Positions 1 to 8,209 of a DNA stretch of 64,000 nucleotides are shown here, one piece after another. The stretch comes from an uncultured Oscillospiraceae bacterium (GTDB taxonomy: Bacteria; Bacillota; Clostridia; Oscillospirales; Oscillospiraceae), in the NCBI GenBank assembly GCA_947626345.1, contig CANQSF010000008.1, forward strand, positions 23,398 through 87,397, read 5' to 3'. The notes under the pieces were generated by a model. It saw only the letters and a program-made list of their open reading frames with translations. It was not told where the DNA came from and ran no database searches. Each line of letters begins with the position of its first letter. The first letter of the stretch is position 1. The translations under genes were made by a program, and so were the position numbers.

Positions 1-932
1 GTCCCGAAGTTTTCCTGCCAGTAGTCGCTGTCGCTCTGATAGGGCTTCCGGCCGGCCCGCTCGTCCCAGGCATGCATCAGGTAGCTGAAGGTATAGGTAT
101 ACCCGGAGCAGACCGCTGAATTCTCCACCAGTCCGCCGTAGATATCGGCCCGGTGCGTCCGGCTCATGCTCTGGTCGTAGGTGATGCGGCGGACCATCTC
201 GTCGTGGACGATCTTCGCGGCCTGCCACTCATCGGCGCCCGCCGGGATCAGGGCCATATACTGCTCCACAGCGGCGTCGATCTGGGCCTGCATGGCGTCC
301 CGGCCGTCGGCGTCCACGTTGTATTCCAGCGTGTAGTAGCGGAAGGCCGTCATCTCTCCCTCCCAGGACACCCACTGCAGGTCGGAGACGGAGATGCCGT
401 CGGCGTCGATCCAGAAATAGGGATAGGCAAAGGCCTGCCCCATGGTATCGAAGCTGATCAACTCGTCGAAGGACACCACCAGGATGTGCTCCGCCATGTC
501 CCGGATCGCGTCGTCCAGCTGGGTCTGCATGTCCGGTATCTGTTCGCCGGCGAACTTCTCCGGCAGCGCGCGTCCGTCGACGATGACCCGGGTGTCGGCG
601 TCGACGGCGAGATGGTCCGCCTTCAGCGCCTTGAGAAAGTCATTCCCCACCTCGGAGTTCTCCTTGCTGCCGAGGGGAGAGGGCCACAGCCCCCAGAGAA
701 TGGCCCCGATGACGATGACCGCCACGAGCAGGCCCGGGGACAGCAGTCTCCGCTTTTTCGCCGGCGCGGCTGCCGGACGGGAGCTTGTCTCATGAGCAGA
801 TCCCGGTCCCGGAGAAGGCAGCGGAGCGCTCTGCCCTCCCGCGCCGGCGTTCCAGGCCTTCTGTTCTGCGCCGCAGGCGGGACAAAACTTCGCCCCCTCG
901 GGCAGCGGCTTGCCGCAGTTATGACAATACAT
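1..932 (-). CDS. Zinc-ribbon, membrane-anchored transglutaminase-like protein (C-terminus cut by window edge)
   Basis: The first 310 codons are present and the gene runs off the left edge. A zinc ribbon comes first (Cys3, Cys6, Cys17, Cys20), then a Gly/Pro/Ser-rich linker, one membrane segment at about residues 63-80 after a KKRR stop, and a large outer domain. Near residue 275 an SAVCSGY motif resembles the catalytic cysteine region of bacterial transglutaminase-like cysteine proteases; the His and Asp would lie beyond the window. The ATG at 932 was chosen because it begins the MYCHNCG zinc ribbon. It lies about 88 bp downstream of the lipoprotein gene on the same strand and may be co-transcribed. 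The transglutaminase assignment is family inference from one motif and domain order; the substrate is unknown. Confidence 0.7.
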   Translation of the reverse strand, partial: MYCHNCGKPLPEGAKFCPACGAEQKAWNAGAGGQSAPLPSPGPGSAHETSSRPAAAPAKKRRLLSPGLLVAVIVIGAILWGLWPSPLGSKENSEVGNDFLKALKADHLAVDADTRVIVDGRALPEKFAGEQIPDMQTQLDDAIRDMAEHILVVSFDELISFDTMGQAFAYPYFWIDADGISVSDLQWVSWEGEMTAFRYYTLEYNVDADGRDAMQAQIDAAVEQYMALIPAGADEWQAAKIVHDEMVRRITYDQSMSRTHRADIYGGLVENSAVCSGYTYTFSYLMHAWDERAGRKPYQSDSDYWQENFG

Positions 933-1020
933 ATATGTTCCCCTCTCCTTATCCCGTCCCGTGGCTGCGCGAAAGCCTCGGACGCAGGCCCCGACAGTTT
1001 TCCGCGGCCCGTGGGCTCTT

Positions 1021-2094
1021 TCAATTCAAGATGTGGACGTCCTCTGTTCGCGGCTGCCCCAGCGGGAGCGATGTATCGCTGGGCCAAAACGTATGCTCGG
1101 GATCGATGCTGAAGGTCACGTGCTGGCCGGCATACGCCTCCAGTCCCGCCGGCTCCGAGACCCAGATCATGGACGCCTCATTGCTGAACATCCCGGGGCC
1201 GCCCCCCGACATGATCTCTATGGTCTGCGGCTCATCCAGCACGATGAGCCAATAGGTGGGGTTGCTCTGCCGCTCGTAGTCATTGGTCAGATGGCTGCCC
1301 GTCATCGCCGCGACGTCGTCATAGCTGTACGCATCCAGCGTCCCGGTGAGCACGAGCCTGCCCTCGTCCTCCGGCGGCGCGTCCGCCACCGGGTCCGCGG
1401 GCGTCCCCGGCTGCGGCACCTCTCCCGGCGTCCAGCCGTCCAAGGCGGCGGTATCGCCGGTCTCATGCCACTCGATCTGGATGAAGCTCAGCTCTGCCGG
1501 CACCGCGTCCATCAGGCCGGACCACTGCTGCTCCGTCTTCAGGCAGTCCCCGTCCAGGGTCACCCGATAAATATCCGTCTGCCCGGTCCCGCCGGACATC
1601 TCCGTTATCCGGATGCCGTTCCCGTCTCCCTGCATGGTGAGGCCGCCGCGATAGCCGCCCATCTGGGACATGCCCTCCATCAGGCTGCCGGTGAGCTGGA
1701 TCGCGCTCCCGCTCGCGGGGTCATAGCGGAACGCCAGCGCATAGTAGAGATAGTCCGCCGTCTCCTGTTCCAGCAGGAGCGTCGGCGCCGTGTCCTCCGG
1801 CTGCATCTGCACCAGCGCATAGCGGTAATTGCCGGACGGCTCCGCGTCAGGATCGTATAGATAGGTATCCGCCTGGCCGACGACGATCCGGTACTGTTCC
1901 AGCGCGTCCGCCACCGGGTCCGCGGGCTCCTCCGTCGGCTCGGGCGTGGGTACTTCTGTCGGCTCCGGCACGGCCGGCCCTGTCGCCGCTGGCTGCGGCT
2001 CCGGCGTCCCGGCCGGTGCAGACGGCTCTTCGCCGCATGCCGCCAGCAGCATCAGCAGCGCCAGCACCGGCAGCAGCCATTTTGCTCTTCGCAC
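1021..2094 (-). CDS. Secreted lipoprotein of unknown function
   Basis: A 357-residue protein with a clear lipoprotein signal: basic MRRAK, a hydrophobic stretch and the lipobox LLAAC with Cys at about residue 20. A Pro/Glu/Thr-rich spacer (roughly residues 22-58) follows, as is common for surface lipoproteins. The rest is acidic and globular, with two PADPV-type linker repeats (about residues 57 and 234) that suggest two domains. I recognise no family. It should be anchored on the outer face of the membrane. A good promoter lies upstream (2160-2188, minus strand). The zinc-ribbon gene follows on the same strand. Confidence 0.75.
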   Translation of the reverse strand: MRRAKWLLPVLALLMLLAACGEEPSAPAGTPEPQPAATGPAVPEPTEVPTPEPTEEPADPVADALEQYRIVVGQADTYLYDPDAEPSGNYRYALVQMQPEDTAPTLLLEQETADYLYYALAFRYDPASGSAIQLTGSLMEGMSQMGGYRGGLTMQGDGNGIRITEMSGGTGQTDIYRVTLDGDCLKTEQQWSGLMDAVPAELSFIQIEWHETGDTAALDGWTPGEVPQPGTPADPVADAPPEDEGRLVLTGTLDAYSYDDVAAMTGSHLTNDYERQSNPTYWLIVLDEPQTIEIMSGGGPGMFSNEASMIWVSEPAGLEAYAGQHVTFSIDPEHTFWPSDTSLPLGQPRTEDVHILN

Positions 2095-2159
2095 TTTCGC
2101 GTCATCTCACATCGAAGATCGCACGGGAATGCCTGCAAATATGCATATACTGATATGTA

Positions 2160-2188
2160 ATACTATCACATCTCCCGCGCACCGTCAA
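2160..2188 (-). promoter_or_regulatory. Sigma-A-type promoter for the lipoprotein gene
   Basis: Read on the minus strand, TTGACG (2188-2183) is followed by a 17-bp spacer and TAGTAT (2165-2160). It lies about 65 bp upstream of the lipoprotein start. Confidence 0.55.
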
Positions 2189-2204
2189 TTCCGGGGCCCG
2201 GCCG

Positions 2205-2234
2205 TTTACAAGCGGGGGCGTTCTGCGGTATAAT
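2205..2234 (+). promoter_or_regulatory. Promoter whose -10 lies inside a palindrome, upstream of birA
   Basis: TTTACA (2205-2210), an 18-bp spacer and a perfect TATAAT (2229-2234). The -10 is the first half of the palindrome at 2227-2258, so any factor bound to the palindrome, or any cruciform there, would affect initiation. Confidence 0.5.
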
Positions 2235-2258
2235 AGCGATAAAATCGCCATTATACCC
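2227..2258. repeat. Intergenic palindrome, copy 1 (GGTATAATAGCG family)
   Basis: Left arm GGTATAATAGCGAT (2227-2240), AAA loop, right arm ATCGCCATTATACC (2244-2257). The arms pair over 14 positions with one G-T wobble. Nearly the same unit recurs at 59079-59110; related units are at 2304, 15131, 56332 and, degenerate, at about 51487. Confidence 0.75.
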
Positions 2259-2303
2259 AAAATACCGGTCGCGCTCCCGGCAAACGCCGGAACCGCGCGA
2301 CAT

Positions 2304-2334
2304 GGTATAATAGCGCCAAAGCCGCTATTATACC
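2304..2334. repeat. Intergenic palindrome, copy 2 (GGTATAATAGCG family)
   Basis: GGTATAATAGCG (2304-2315) and CGCTATTATACC (2323-2334) pair perfectly over 12 bp around a 7-base loop. It lies 77 bp after copy 1 and ends 9 bp before the birA ribosome binding site, so it would be in the birA 5' leader. Confidence 0.75.
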
Positions 2335-2355
2335 GCAAAGCCCGAGGTGATGGAT

Positions 2356-3180
2356 TTGAGCAGAATAGACACCCTTCCGGCGCCGACGGAGCGTGACGAC
2401 GGCGTGACGGAGGCCGGCGTGCGCAGGTATCTGGGCGCTCTGGCGGGGACGATCCCCCTGGAGGTGCTGCCGGTGTGTGCGTCCACCAACCTTGAGCTGA
2501 AGGCGCGGGCGGCGGCGCTGCCCGCCTGGCACACGCTCATCGCCCGGCGGCAGACAGGCGGCCGGGGCCGGATGGGCCGCAGCTTCTATTCCCCGGATGG
2601 GTCCGGCCTTTACATGAGCGTGCTGCTGCGGCCGGAGCTGGCGGCGGAGGACGCGCCGCTCATCACCACGGCGGCAGCGGTGGCGGTGTGCAGGGCGGCT
2701 GAGGCGCTGGGCTCGGACCGGGCGGAGATCAAGTGGGTCAACGACGTGCTCATCCGGGGCAAAAAGGTCTGCGGCATCCTGACGGAGGCGGCCGCCGGCA
2801 CAGCGCCGGGGACGCTGGACTGGGCCGTACTGGGCGTGGGCATCAACGTGACAGAGCCGGCGGGCGGCTTTCCCGCCGACATCGCGGCAGTGGCCGGGGC
2901 GGTATTCCCCTCCCCCGGGCGGGATCTGCGGGCCCGCCTGGCGGCGGAGTTCCTGCGGCAGTTCTATGAGATATACACGGCCCTGCCGGACAGGGCCTTC
3001 GCGGCGGAATACCGGTCCCGGAGCTGCCTTGCGGGCAGGTACGTGGATGTGCTGCGCGGCGAAACGTCCCGCCGGGCCCTGGCCCTGGGGGTGGACGACG
3101 CCTGCCGGCTTTTGGTGCGCTACGAGGACGGGACGGAGGAGACCCTCTTTTCCGGTGAGGTCAGCATCCGGCCCTGTTGA
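2356..3180 (+). CDS. birA: Biotin--[biotin carboxyl-carrier protein] ligase, catalytic-only form
   Basis: Attaches biotin through biotinyl-AMP to the carrier lysine of biotin enzymes. The biotin/ATP-binding GRGRMGR motif is at about residues 70-76, followed by the core KWVNDVLI and KVCGILTE segments and a C-terminal domain ending in FSGEVSIRP, all typical of BirA/BPL. At about 274 residues it lacks the N-terminal HTH of bifunctional BirA, so it probably does not repress transcription itself. I placed the start at TTG 2356 because the only good Shine-Dalgarno (GAGGTGA, 2344-2350) sits 6 nt upstream; GTG 2347 and ATG 2350 overlap that site. A strong terminator follows. Confidence 0.9.
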   Translation: MSRIDTLPAPTERDDGVTEAGVRRYLGALAGTIPLEVLPVCASTNLELKARAAALPAWHTLIARRQTGGRGRMGRSFYSPDGSGLYMSVLLRPELAAEDAPLITTAAAVAVCRAAEALGSDRAEIKWVNDVLIRGKKVCGILTEAAAGTAPGTLDWAVLGVGINVTEPAGGFPADIAAVAGAVFPSPGRDLRARLAAEFLRQFYEIYTALPDRAFAAEYRSRSCLAGRYVDVLRGETSRRALALGVDDACRLLVRYEDGTEETLFSGEVSIRPC

Positions 3181-3203
3181 GGGGACGGCGTCAAATAGAA
3201 AGA

Positions 3204-3237
3204 GGGACTGGCAGTATTCCTGCCAGTCCCGTTTTTT
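3204..3237 (+). terminator. Intrinsic terminator after birA
   Basis: Stem GGGACTGGCAG / CTGCCAGTCCC (11 bp, 5-base loop) followed by GTTTTTT. It lies between the convergent birA and nifJ genes; the minus-strand side is only moderately T-rich, so it mainly serves birA. Confidence 0.9.
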
Positions 3238-3247
3238 CGTCCGTCTC

Positions 3248-6200
3248 TTAGTTGGCGGGCCCCTTCTCGATGGGATAGTCCTTGAGCACGTCCAGCATGT
3301 GGGAGTAATCCTGGTTGGCCAGGTGGTTGTACCGCGCCCAGCGGTCCCGGATCTGGGACCTGGCCTCCGCCAGCAGTTCCTCCGCCTGGTCCGGGAAGGT
3401 CCGCAGCAGGGAGTTGAAGCGCACCTCGCCCATGAAGAACTCCCGCAGATCGTACTTGGGGTCCTTGAAGTCCAGCATGAAGGGGTTCAGGCCCTGGGCC
3501 TTGCGCTTGGGATCGTACCGGTACAGCACCCAGTAGCCGCTCTTCACCGCCAGCTTCGCCTCCTCCTGGGAGAAGGCCATGCCCTTGACGATGCCGTGGT
3601 TGATGCAGGGGGCATAGGCCACGATCAGGGACGGCCCGTCGTGCTCCTCCGCCTCCTTCAGGGCCCGGATGAACTGGGCCGGGTCCGCGCCGATGGCTAC
3701 GGAGGCCACGTACACGTTCTGATACTGGGTGGCCAGCATGCCCAGGTCCTTCTTGGCCGTGCGCTTGCCCGCGGCGGCGAACTGGGCCACCGCGCCGTAG
3801 GGCGTGGCCTTGGAGGCCTGGCCGCCGGTGTTGGAGTATACCTCCGTGTCCACCACCAGGATGTTCACGTCCACACCGGAGGCCAGCACGTGGTCCAGCC
3901 CGCCGTAGCCGATATCGTAGGCCCAGCCGTCGCCGCCGTACATCCACATGCTCTTTTTCACCAGCTGATCCTGGGCGGCCCGGACGGCGTCGATGACGCC
4001 GCCCTTCTCCGGGCATGCCTTCAGCGCCTCAATCACCGCGTCGCTGAGAGCCAGGGTGTTCTTCTTATCCTCAAAGCCGTCCAGCCAGGCCTTCAGCGCG
4101 GCCTTCAGCTTTTCGTCCCCGGTCTGGTCCATCAGCTCCATGACCTCCTTGGCCAGGCGCATCCGCTGCTGGCGCACGCTCAGCACCATGCCCAGAGAGT
4201 ATTCGGCATTGTTTTCAAACAGGGAGTTGGACAGCGCCGGGCCCCGGCCGTTGGGCTTGGTGGTATAGGGATAGCTGGGGGCGCTGAAGCCCCAGGCCTG
4301 GGTGCAGCCGGTGGCGTTGGCCACCACCATCCGCTCGCCGAACAGCTGGGTCATCATCTTCATGTAGGGCGTCTCGCCGCAGCCGGCGCAGGCCCCGGAG
4401 AACTCCAGCAGGGGCTGCTCGAACTGGCTGCCCTTCACGGTGAATTTGTCCATAGGATTGGCCTTGGGCTTCAGGGACAGGCTGTAATCCCAGTTGGGCT
4501 GCTCGTGCAGCTGGCTCTCGATGGGCCGCATGACGATGGCCTTCTCCTTGGCGATGCAGGCGGCGGCGCAGCTGCCGCAGCCGGTGCAGTCCAGCGGGTC
4601 CACCTGCATCCGGTAGCGCAGGCCGGCCAGGCCCTTGCCCTTGGCCTCGTTGGTGATATAGCCCTCGGGGGCGTTTTTGACCTCCTCCCCATCCAGCAGG
4701 AAGGGCCGGATGGCGGCGTGGGGGCACATGACGGAGCACACGTTGCAGCCGATGCAGTTTTCCGGGACCCAGCTGGCCACGTGGGCGGCAAAGCCCCGCT
4801 TTTCATACTTGGATGTGGCCATGGGCACGCTGCCGTCCGCCGCACCGGCGAAGGCGCTCACCGGCAGGCTGTCGCCCTTCTGGGCGTTCACCGCGGCCAT
4901 CACCGTGCGCACGTACCAGGGCGACGCGGTGTCCTCGCTCTCCGCTTCGTCGGTGAGGGCCGCCCATGCGGCGGGCACTTTCACCTCATGCACGCCCGTG
5001 AGCCCCGCGTCCACCGCGGCGCAGTTCATGGCAACGACCTTATCGCCCTTGCGGCCGTAAGTCTTCTCGATGGCGGCCTTCATGTACCCTACCGCCTCGT
5101 CCACGGGCAGCACGCCGGAGAGCTTGAAAAACGCCGCCTGGAGCACGGTGTTGGTCCGGTTGCCCAGGCCGATGTCCTCGGCGATGTCCGTGGCGTCGAT
5201 GATGTAGAACCTGGCCTTCCTCTCCGCCAGCAGGCGCTTGACCTTGTTGGGCAGCCGCTCCTCCAGCTCCCCGTCGGACCAGTTGCAGTTGAGCAGGAAC
5301 GTTCCGCCGGGCTTCAGCTCCGTGACGATGTCGTATTTGGGGATGTAGCTCTGGTTGTGGCAAGCGATGAAGTCCGCCATGGTCACGTAGTAAGTAGACA
5401 GGATGGGGTTATGGCCGAAGCGCAGGTGGCTCTTGGTGACGCCGCCGGACTTTTTGGTGTCGTACTCGAAATAGGCCTGCACGTACTGGTCGGTGTTGTC
5501 GCCGATGATCTTGATGGAGTTTTTGTTGGCCCCCACCGTGCCGTCGGAGCCCAGGCCCCAGAACTTGCAGGAGATGGTCTTGGCATCGGCGGTGACCACG
5601 TTCTCCCCGATGGGCAGGGAGTGATGGGTCACATCGTCGGTGATGCCCACGGTGAAGTGGTCCTGCTGCGCCCCGGCCATGTTGTCGTACACGGCGATCA
5701 TCTGGGCGGGGGTGGTGTCCTTGCTGGAAAGGCCGTACCGGCCGCCCAGCACCTTGATGTGCCGGCCGCCGTGGATCAGCACGGAGCACACATCCTCGTA
5801 AAGGGGCTCGCCGTTGGCGCCGGGCTCCTTGGTCCGGTCCAGCACCGTGAGCACCTTGCAGCTGGCCGGCAGCGCCGCCAAAAACCGCTCCGCGGAGAAG
5901 GGACGGTACAGCCGCACCTGCAAAAAGCCCACCTTCCGGCCCCGGGTGTTGAGATAGGCCGCCACCTCCTGCAGGCAGCCGGACACGCTGCCCATGGCCA
6001 CCACCACGTGCTCCGCGTCCGGATCGCCGTAGTAGTTGAAGAGCTTATAGTCCCGGCCGGTGAGCGCGCTCATCTGGCGCATATACTCCTCCACGATACC
6101 GGGTACTGCCTCGTAATAGGGGTTCACCGCCTCCCGCAGCTGGAAGGCCGTGTCCGGGTTGACCACGGTGGAGCGCATCAGCGGATGCTCGCTGTTCAGG

Positions 6201-6814
6201 GCATTGGCCCGAAACCGGGCCAGGGCCTCCCGGTCCACCATCTTCGCCAGGTCCTCATAGTCCAGCACGTCGATCTTCTGGATCTCGTGGCTGGTGCGGA
6301 AGCCGTCGAAGAAGTGCATGAAGGGCACCCGGCTCTTGATGGCGGAGAGATGGGCCACCGCCGCCAGGTCCATGCACTCCTGCACGCAGGAGGAGGCCAG
6401 CTGGGCAAAGCCCGTCTGCCGGCAGGCCATCACGTCCGAGTGGTCGCCGAAGATGGAGAAGGCGCTGGTGCCCACGGTCCGTGCCGCCACATGGATGACG
6501 CCGGGCAGCAGCTGCCCCGCGATGCGGTACAGCGGCGGGATCATCAGCATCAGGCCCTGGGAGGCGGTGTAGCTGGTGGACAGGGCCCCGGCCTCCAGCG
6601 AGCCGTGCATGGCGCCGCAGGCGCCGGCCTCCGACTGCATCTCCATCAGCTTCACCGGCTGGCCGAACATATTCAGCTTGCCGTTGGCGGCCCAGGTATC
6701 CACGTGCTCCGCCATGGGGCTGGAGGGGGTGATGGGATAGATCGTCGCCACCTCCGTAAAGGCATAGCTGGCATACGCGGCGGCCTCGTTGCCGTCCATC
6801 GTCTTTTTGATCAT
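3248..6814 (-). CDS. nifJ: Pyruvate:ferredoxin (flavodoxin) oxidoreductase
   Basis: Single-chain homodimeric-type PFOR, 1188 residues, the usual full length. It oxidises pyruvate with CoA to acetyl-CoA and CO2 and reduces ferredoxin. Domain order is visible: pyrimidine-binding N-terminal domain starting at MDGNEAAAYASYAFTEVA, gamma domain, CoA-binding linker, a bacterial ferredoxin insert with two 4Fe-4S motifs (CIGCNVCSVMCP near residue 695 and CTGCGSCAAAC near 750), a proximal-cluster/TPP region (GACAGCGETPY), then GGDGWAYDIGYGGLDH and DTEVYSNTGGQASKATP of the TPP/Mg site. It is monocistronic with its own strong promoter. It probably supplies reduced ferredoxin to the hydrogenase at 37.3-41.4 kb. 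Confidence 0.97.
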   Translation of the reverse strand: MIKKTMDGNEAAAYASYAFTEVATIYPITPSSPMAEHVDTWAANGKLNMFGQPVKLMEMQSEAGACGAMHGSLEAGALSTSYTASQGLMLMIPPLYRIAGQLLPGVIHVAARTVGTSAFSIFGDHSDVMACRQTGFAQLASSCVQECMDLAAVAHLSAIKSRVPFMHFFDGFRTSHEIQKIDVLDYEDLAKMVDREALARFRANALNSEHPLMRSTVVNPDTAFQLREAVNPYYEAVPGIVEEYMRQMSALTGRDYKLFNYYGDPDAEHVVVAMGSVSGCLQEVAAYLNTRGRKVGFLQVRLYRPFSAERFLAALPASCKVLTVLDRTKEPGANGEPLYEDVCSVLIHGGRHIKVLGGRYGLSSKDTTPAQMIAVYDNMAGAQQDHFTVGITDDVTHHSLPIGENVVTADAKTISCKFWGLGSDGTVGANKNSIKIIGDNTDQYVQAYFEYDTKKSGGVTKSHLRFGHNPILSTYYVTMADFIACHNQSYIPKYDIVTELKPGGTFLLNCNWSDGELEERLPNKVKRLLAERKARFYIIDATDIAEDIGLGNRTNTVLQAAFFKLSGVLPVDEAVGYMKAAIEKTYGRKGDKVVAMNCAAVDAGLTGVHEVKVPAAWAALTDEAESEDTASPWYVRTVMAAVNAQKGDSLPVSAFAGAADGSVPMATSKYEKRGFAAHVASWVPENCIGCNVCSVMCPHAAIRPFLLDGEEVKNAPEGYITNEAKGKGLAGLRYRMQVDPLDCTGCGSCAAACIAKEKAIVMRPIESQLHEQPNWDYSLSLKPKANPMDKFTVKGSQFEQPLLEFSGACAGCGETPYMKMMTQLFGERMVVANATGCTQAWGFSAPSYPYTTKPNGRGPALSNSLFENNAEYSLGMVLSVRQQRMRLAKEVMELMDQTGDEKLKAALKAWLDGFEDKKNTLALSDAVIEALKACPEKGGVIDAVRAAQDQLVKKSMWMYGGDGWAYDIGYGGLDHVLASGVDVNILVVDTEVYSNTGGQASKATPYGAVAQFAAAGKRTAKKDLGMLATQYQNVYVASVAIGADPAQFIRALKEAEEHDGPSLIVAYAPCINHGIVKGMAFSQEEAKLAVKSGYWVLYRYDPKRKAQGLNPFMLDFKDPKYDLREFFMGEVRFNSLLRTFPDQAEELLAEARSQIRDRWARYNHLANQDYSHMLDVLKDYPIEKGPAN

Positions 6815-6908
6815 AGCGATCCAGGCTCCTTTCAGTTTCTGTTCTTTTCGCGAAGAAAAAGGGAACGGTGCGCCTAATCGGATATTCTAATCTTTCTAAT
6901 TACTTTTT

Positions 6909-6937
6909 ATTATAGTTCTTCCCGCTCCGCTCGTCAA
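6909..6937 (-). promoter_or_regulatory. Strong promoter for nifJ
   Basis: Minus strand: TTGACG (6937-6932), 17-bp spacer, consensus TATAAT (6914-6909), followed by an AT-rich 5' leader of about 90 nt before the nifJ start. It sits in the 322-bp gap between nifJ and the PAP2 gene. Confidence 0.7.
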
Positions 6938-7018
6938 GCAAATGCCGCAAAAAAACTGCGCGCACAGAGGCAAATGCCGTCATTCATGCCGTATCCTCAC
7001 CGTTTCAGGGCGCAGCCG

Positions 7019-7047
7019 TTGACAAACGCCCCCTGCTTTGCTACAGT
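7019..7047 (+). promoter_or_regulatory. Promoter for the PAP2 phosphatase gene
   Basis: Consensus TTGACA (7019-7024), 17-bp spacer and TACAGT (7042-7047), about 90 bp ahead of the start. Apart from this and the nifJ promoter I see nothing in the 6815-7136 gap. Confidence 0.55.
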
Positions 7048-7136
7048 CGTTCCGCGCGCAGGCGGGGGCAGATGCCCCTCCCCCTCCGATACGGCGGGCG
7101 CGCGCGAAAGTTCAATGGATCGAGGGGATCGAAAAC

Positions 7137-8090
7137 ATGGATCTGCAATATCTGCTCCTGCTGCAAAAGTTCCGCGAGGCCACGGGAGGGGTGCTGAACG
7201 ACTTCTTCCTACAGATCAGCGACCTGTCCTACGGCATCTTCATCTGGATGCTGGCCTGCATCCTGTTCTGGGCCGTGGACAAGAAGACGGGAGCGTTCCT
7301 GTTTCTCAATATAGCGGTCAACCGGTTTTTGATGCAGCTTTTGAAGCTGACCTTCTGCGTGTACCGGCCCTGGATCCGCTCGGCCGACATCGTGCCGGTG
7401 GAGACGGCCTCCGGCTACTCCTTCCCCAGCGGCCACAGCGTGACCAGCGCCTCCAATTACGGCACCGTGCTGGCCCGGTACGGGAAAAAGCACAAGCCCC
7501 TGGGCGCGCTCATGATCGTCATGCTACTGCTGACCATGTTCTCCCGCAACTACATCGGCGTCCACACCCCCCAGGACGTGGCCGTGGGCGCGACGCTGGG
7601 CCTCGTCATGGTGTTCCTGGGCATCCGCGCCTGGGAGTGGATCGACGAAAAGCCCGGCCGGGAGCGGATCATCCCCCTTGCGGGCGTGGCGCTGACGGCG
7701 CTGTTCCTCCTGTACATCAACCTCAAGTCCTATCCCCTGGACTATGACGCGTCGGGCAAGCTGCTGGTGGACCCGGCCAAGATGATGAAGGACGGCTACA
7801 AGGACGCCGGGCGCATCCTGGGCGTGAGCCTGGGGTGGTATCTGGAGCGGCGCTATGTGCGCTTCTCCATGGACGTGCCCGTGCTGACGAAGGTGACCCG
7901 CTGCGGCGTGGGCGCGCTCATCATCATGCTCTACGAGATGGCGGTCATGCCGGCCGTCACGGGGGCGGTGAGTGCCGGCTGGATCGGCTTCGTGCTGACC
8001 TTCGTGGAGCTGATGGTGCTGATGGCGGTCTATCCGCTGTGCTTCTCCCGGCTGGAGGCCAGATTTGGCCGGAAAGCCGCCGCATCGTGA
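7137..8090 (+). CDS. PAP2-superfamily membrane phosphatase
   Basis: Integral membrane phosphatase of the PAP2/acid phosphatase class, acting on lipid phosphates such as phosphatidic acid or undecaprenyl pyrophosphate. The signature is complete: KLTFCVYRP (motif 1, about residues 66-74), FPSGHS (motif 2, about 97-102) and SRNYIGVHTPQD (motif 3, about 138-149). Several hydrophobic segments flank these, and a C-terminal extension of about 170 residues contains further membrane spans. ATG 7137 was chosen because GAGGGG lies 9 nt upstream; an upstream in-frame ATG would add a proline-rich, unconserved leader. A bidirectional terminator follows. Substrate cannot be told from sequence. Confidence 0.85.
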   Translation: MDLQYLLLLQKFREATGGVLNDFFLQISDLSYGIFIWMLACILFWAVDKKTGAFLFLNIAVNRFLMQLLKLTFCVYRPWIRSADIVPVETASGYSFPSGHSVTSASNYGTVLARYGKKHKPLGALMIVMLLLTMFSRNYIGVHTPQDVAVGATLGLVMVFLGIRAWEWIDEKPGRERIIPLAGVALTALFLLYINLKSYPLDYDASGKLLVDPAKMMKDGYKDAGRILGVSLGWYLERRYVRFSMDVPVLTKVTRCGVGALIIMLYEMAVMPAVTGAVSAGWIGFVLTFVELMVLMAVYPLCFSRLEARFGRKAAAS

Positions 8091-8145
8091 CCACAAAAGC
8101 TCCCGTTCGCGGCGCTGGAAAGCCGTACTTTCCTTGCGACCTATC

Positions 8146-8186
8146 AAAAAAGGCTGCCTTCCCGGAACGGGAAGGCAGCCTTTTTT
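8146..8186. terminator. Bidirectional terminator between convergent genes
   Basis: A6, stem GGCTGCCTTCCCG / CGGGAAGGCAGCC with a 3-base loop, T6. The symmetry serves the PAP2 gene (+) and the acyltransferase gene (-). Confidence 0.93.
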
Positions 8187-8209
8187 CAGTTTTCTATGCC
8201 GGTGCGGAT

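Noticed and set aside
2966..6877. A 1303-codon open frame on the plus strand
   Set aside because: It is antisense to the fully recognisable PFOR gene; it is rich in His, Leu, Gly and Gln as expected for the opposite strand of GC-rich coding DNA, and shows no domain.
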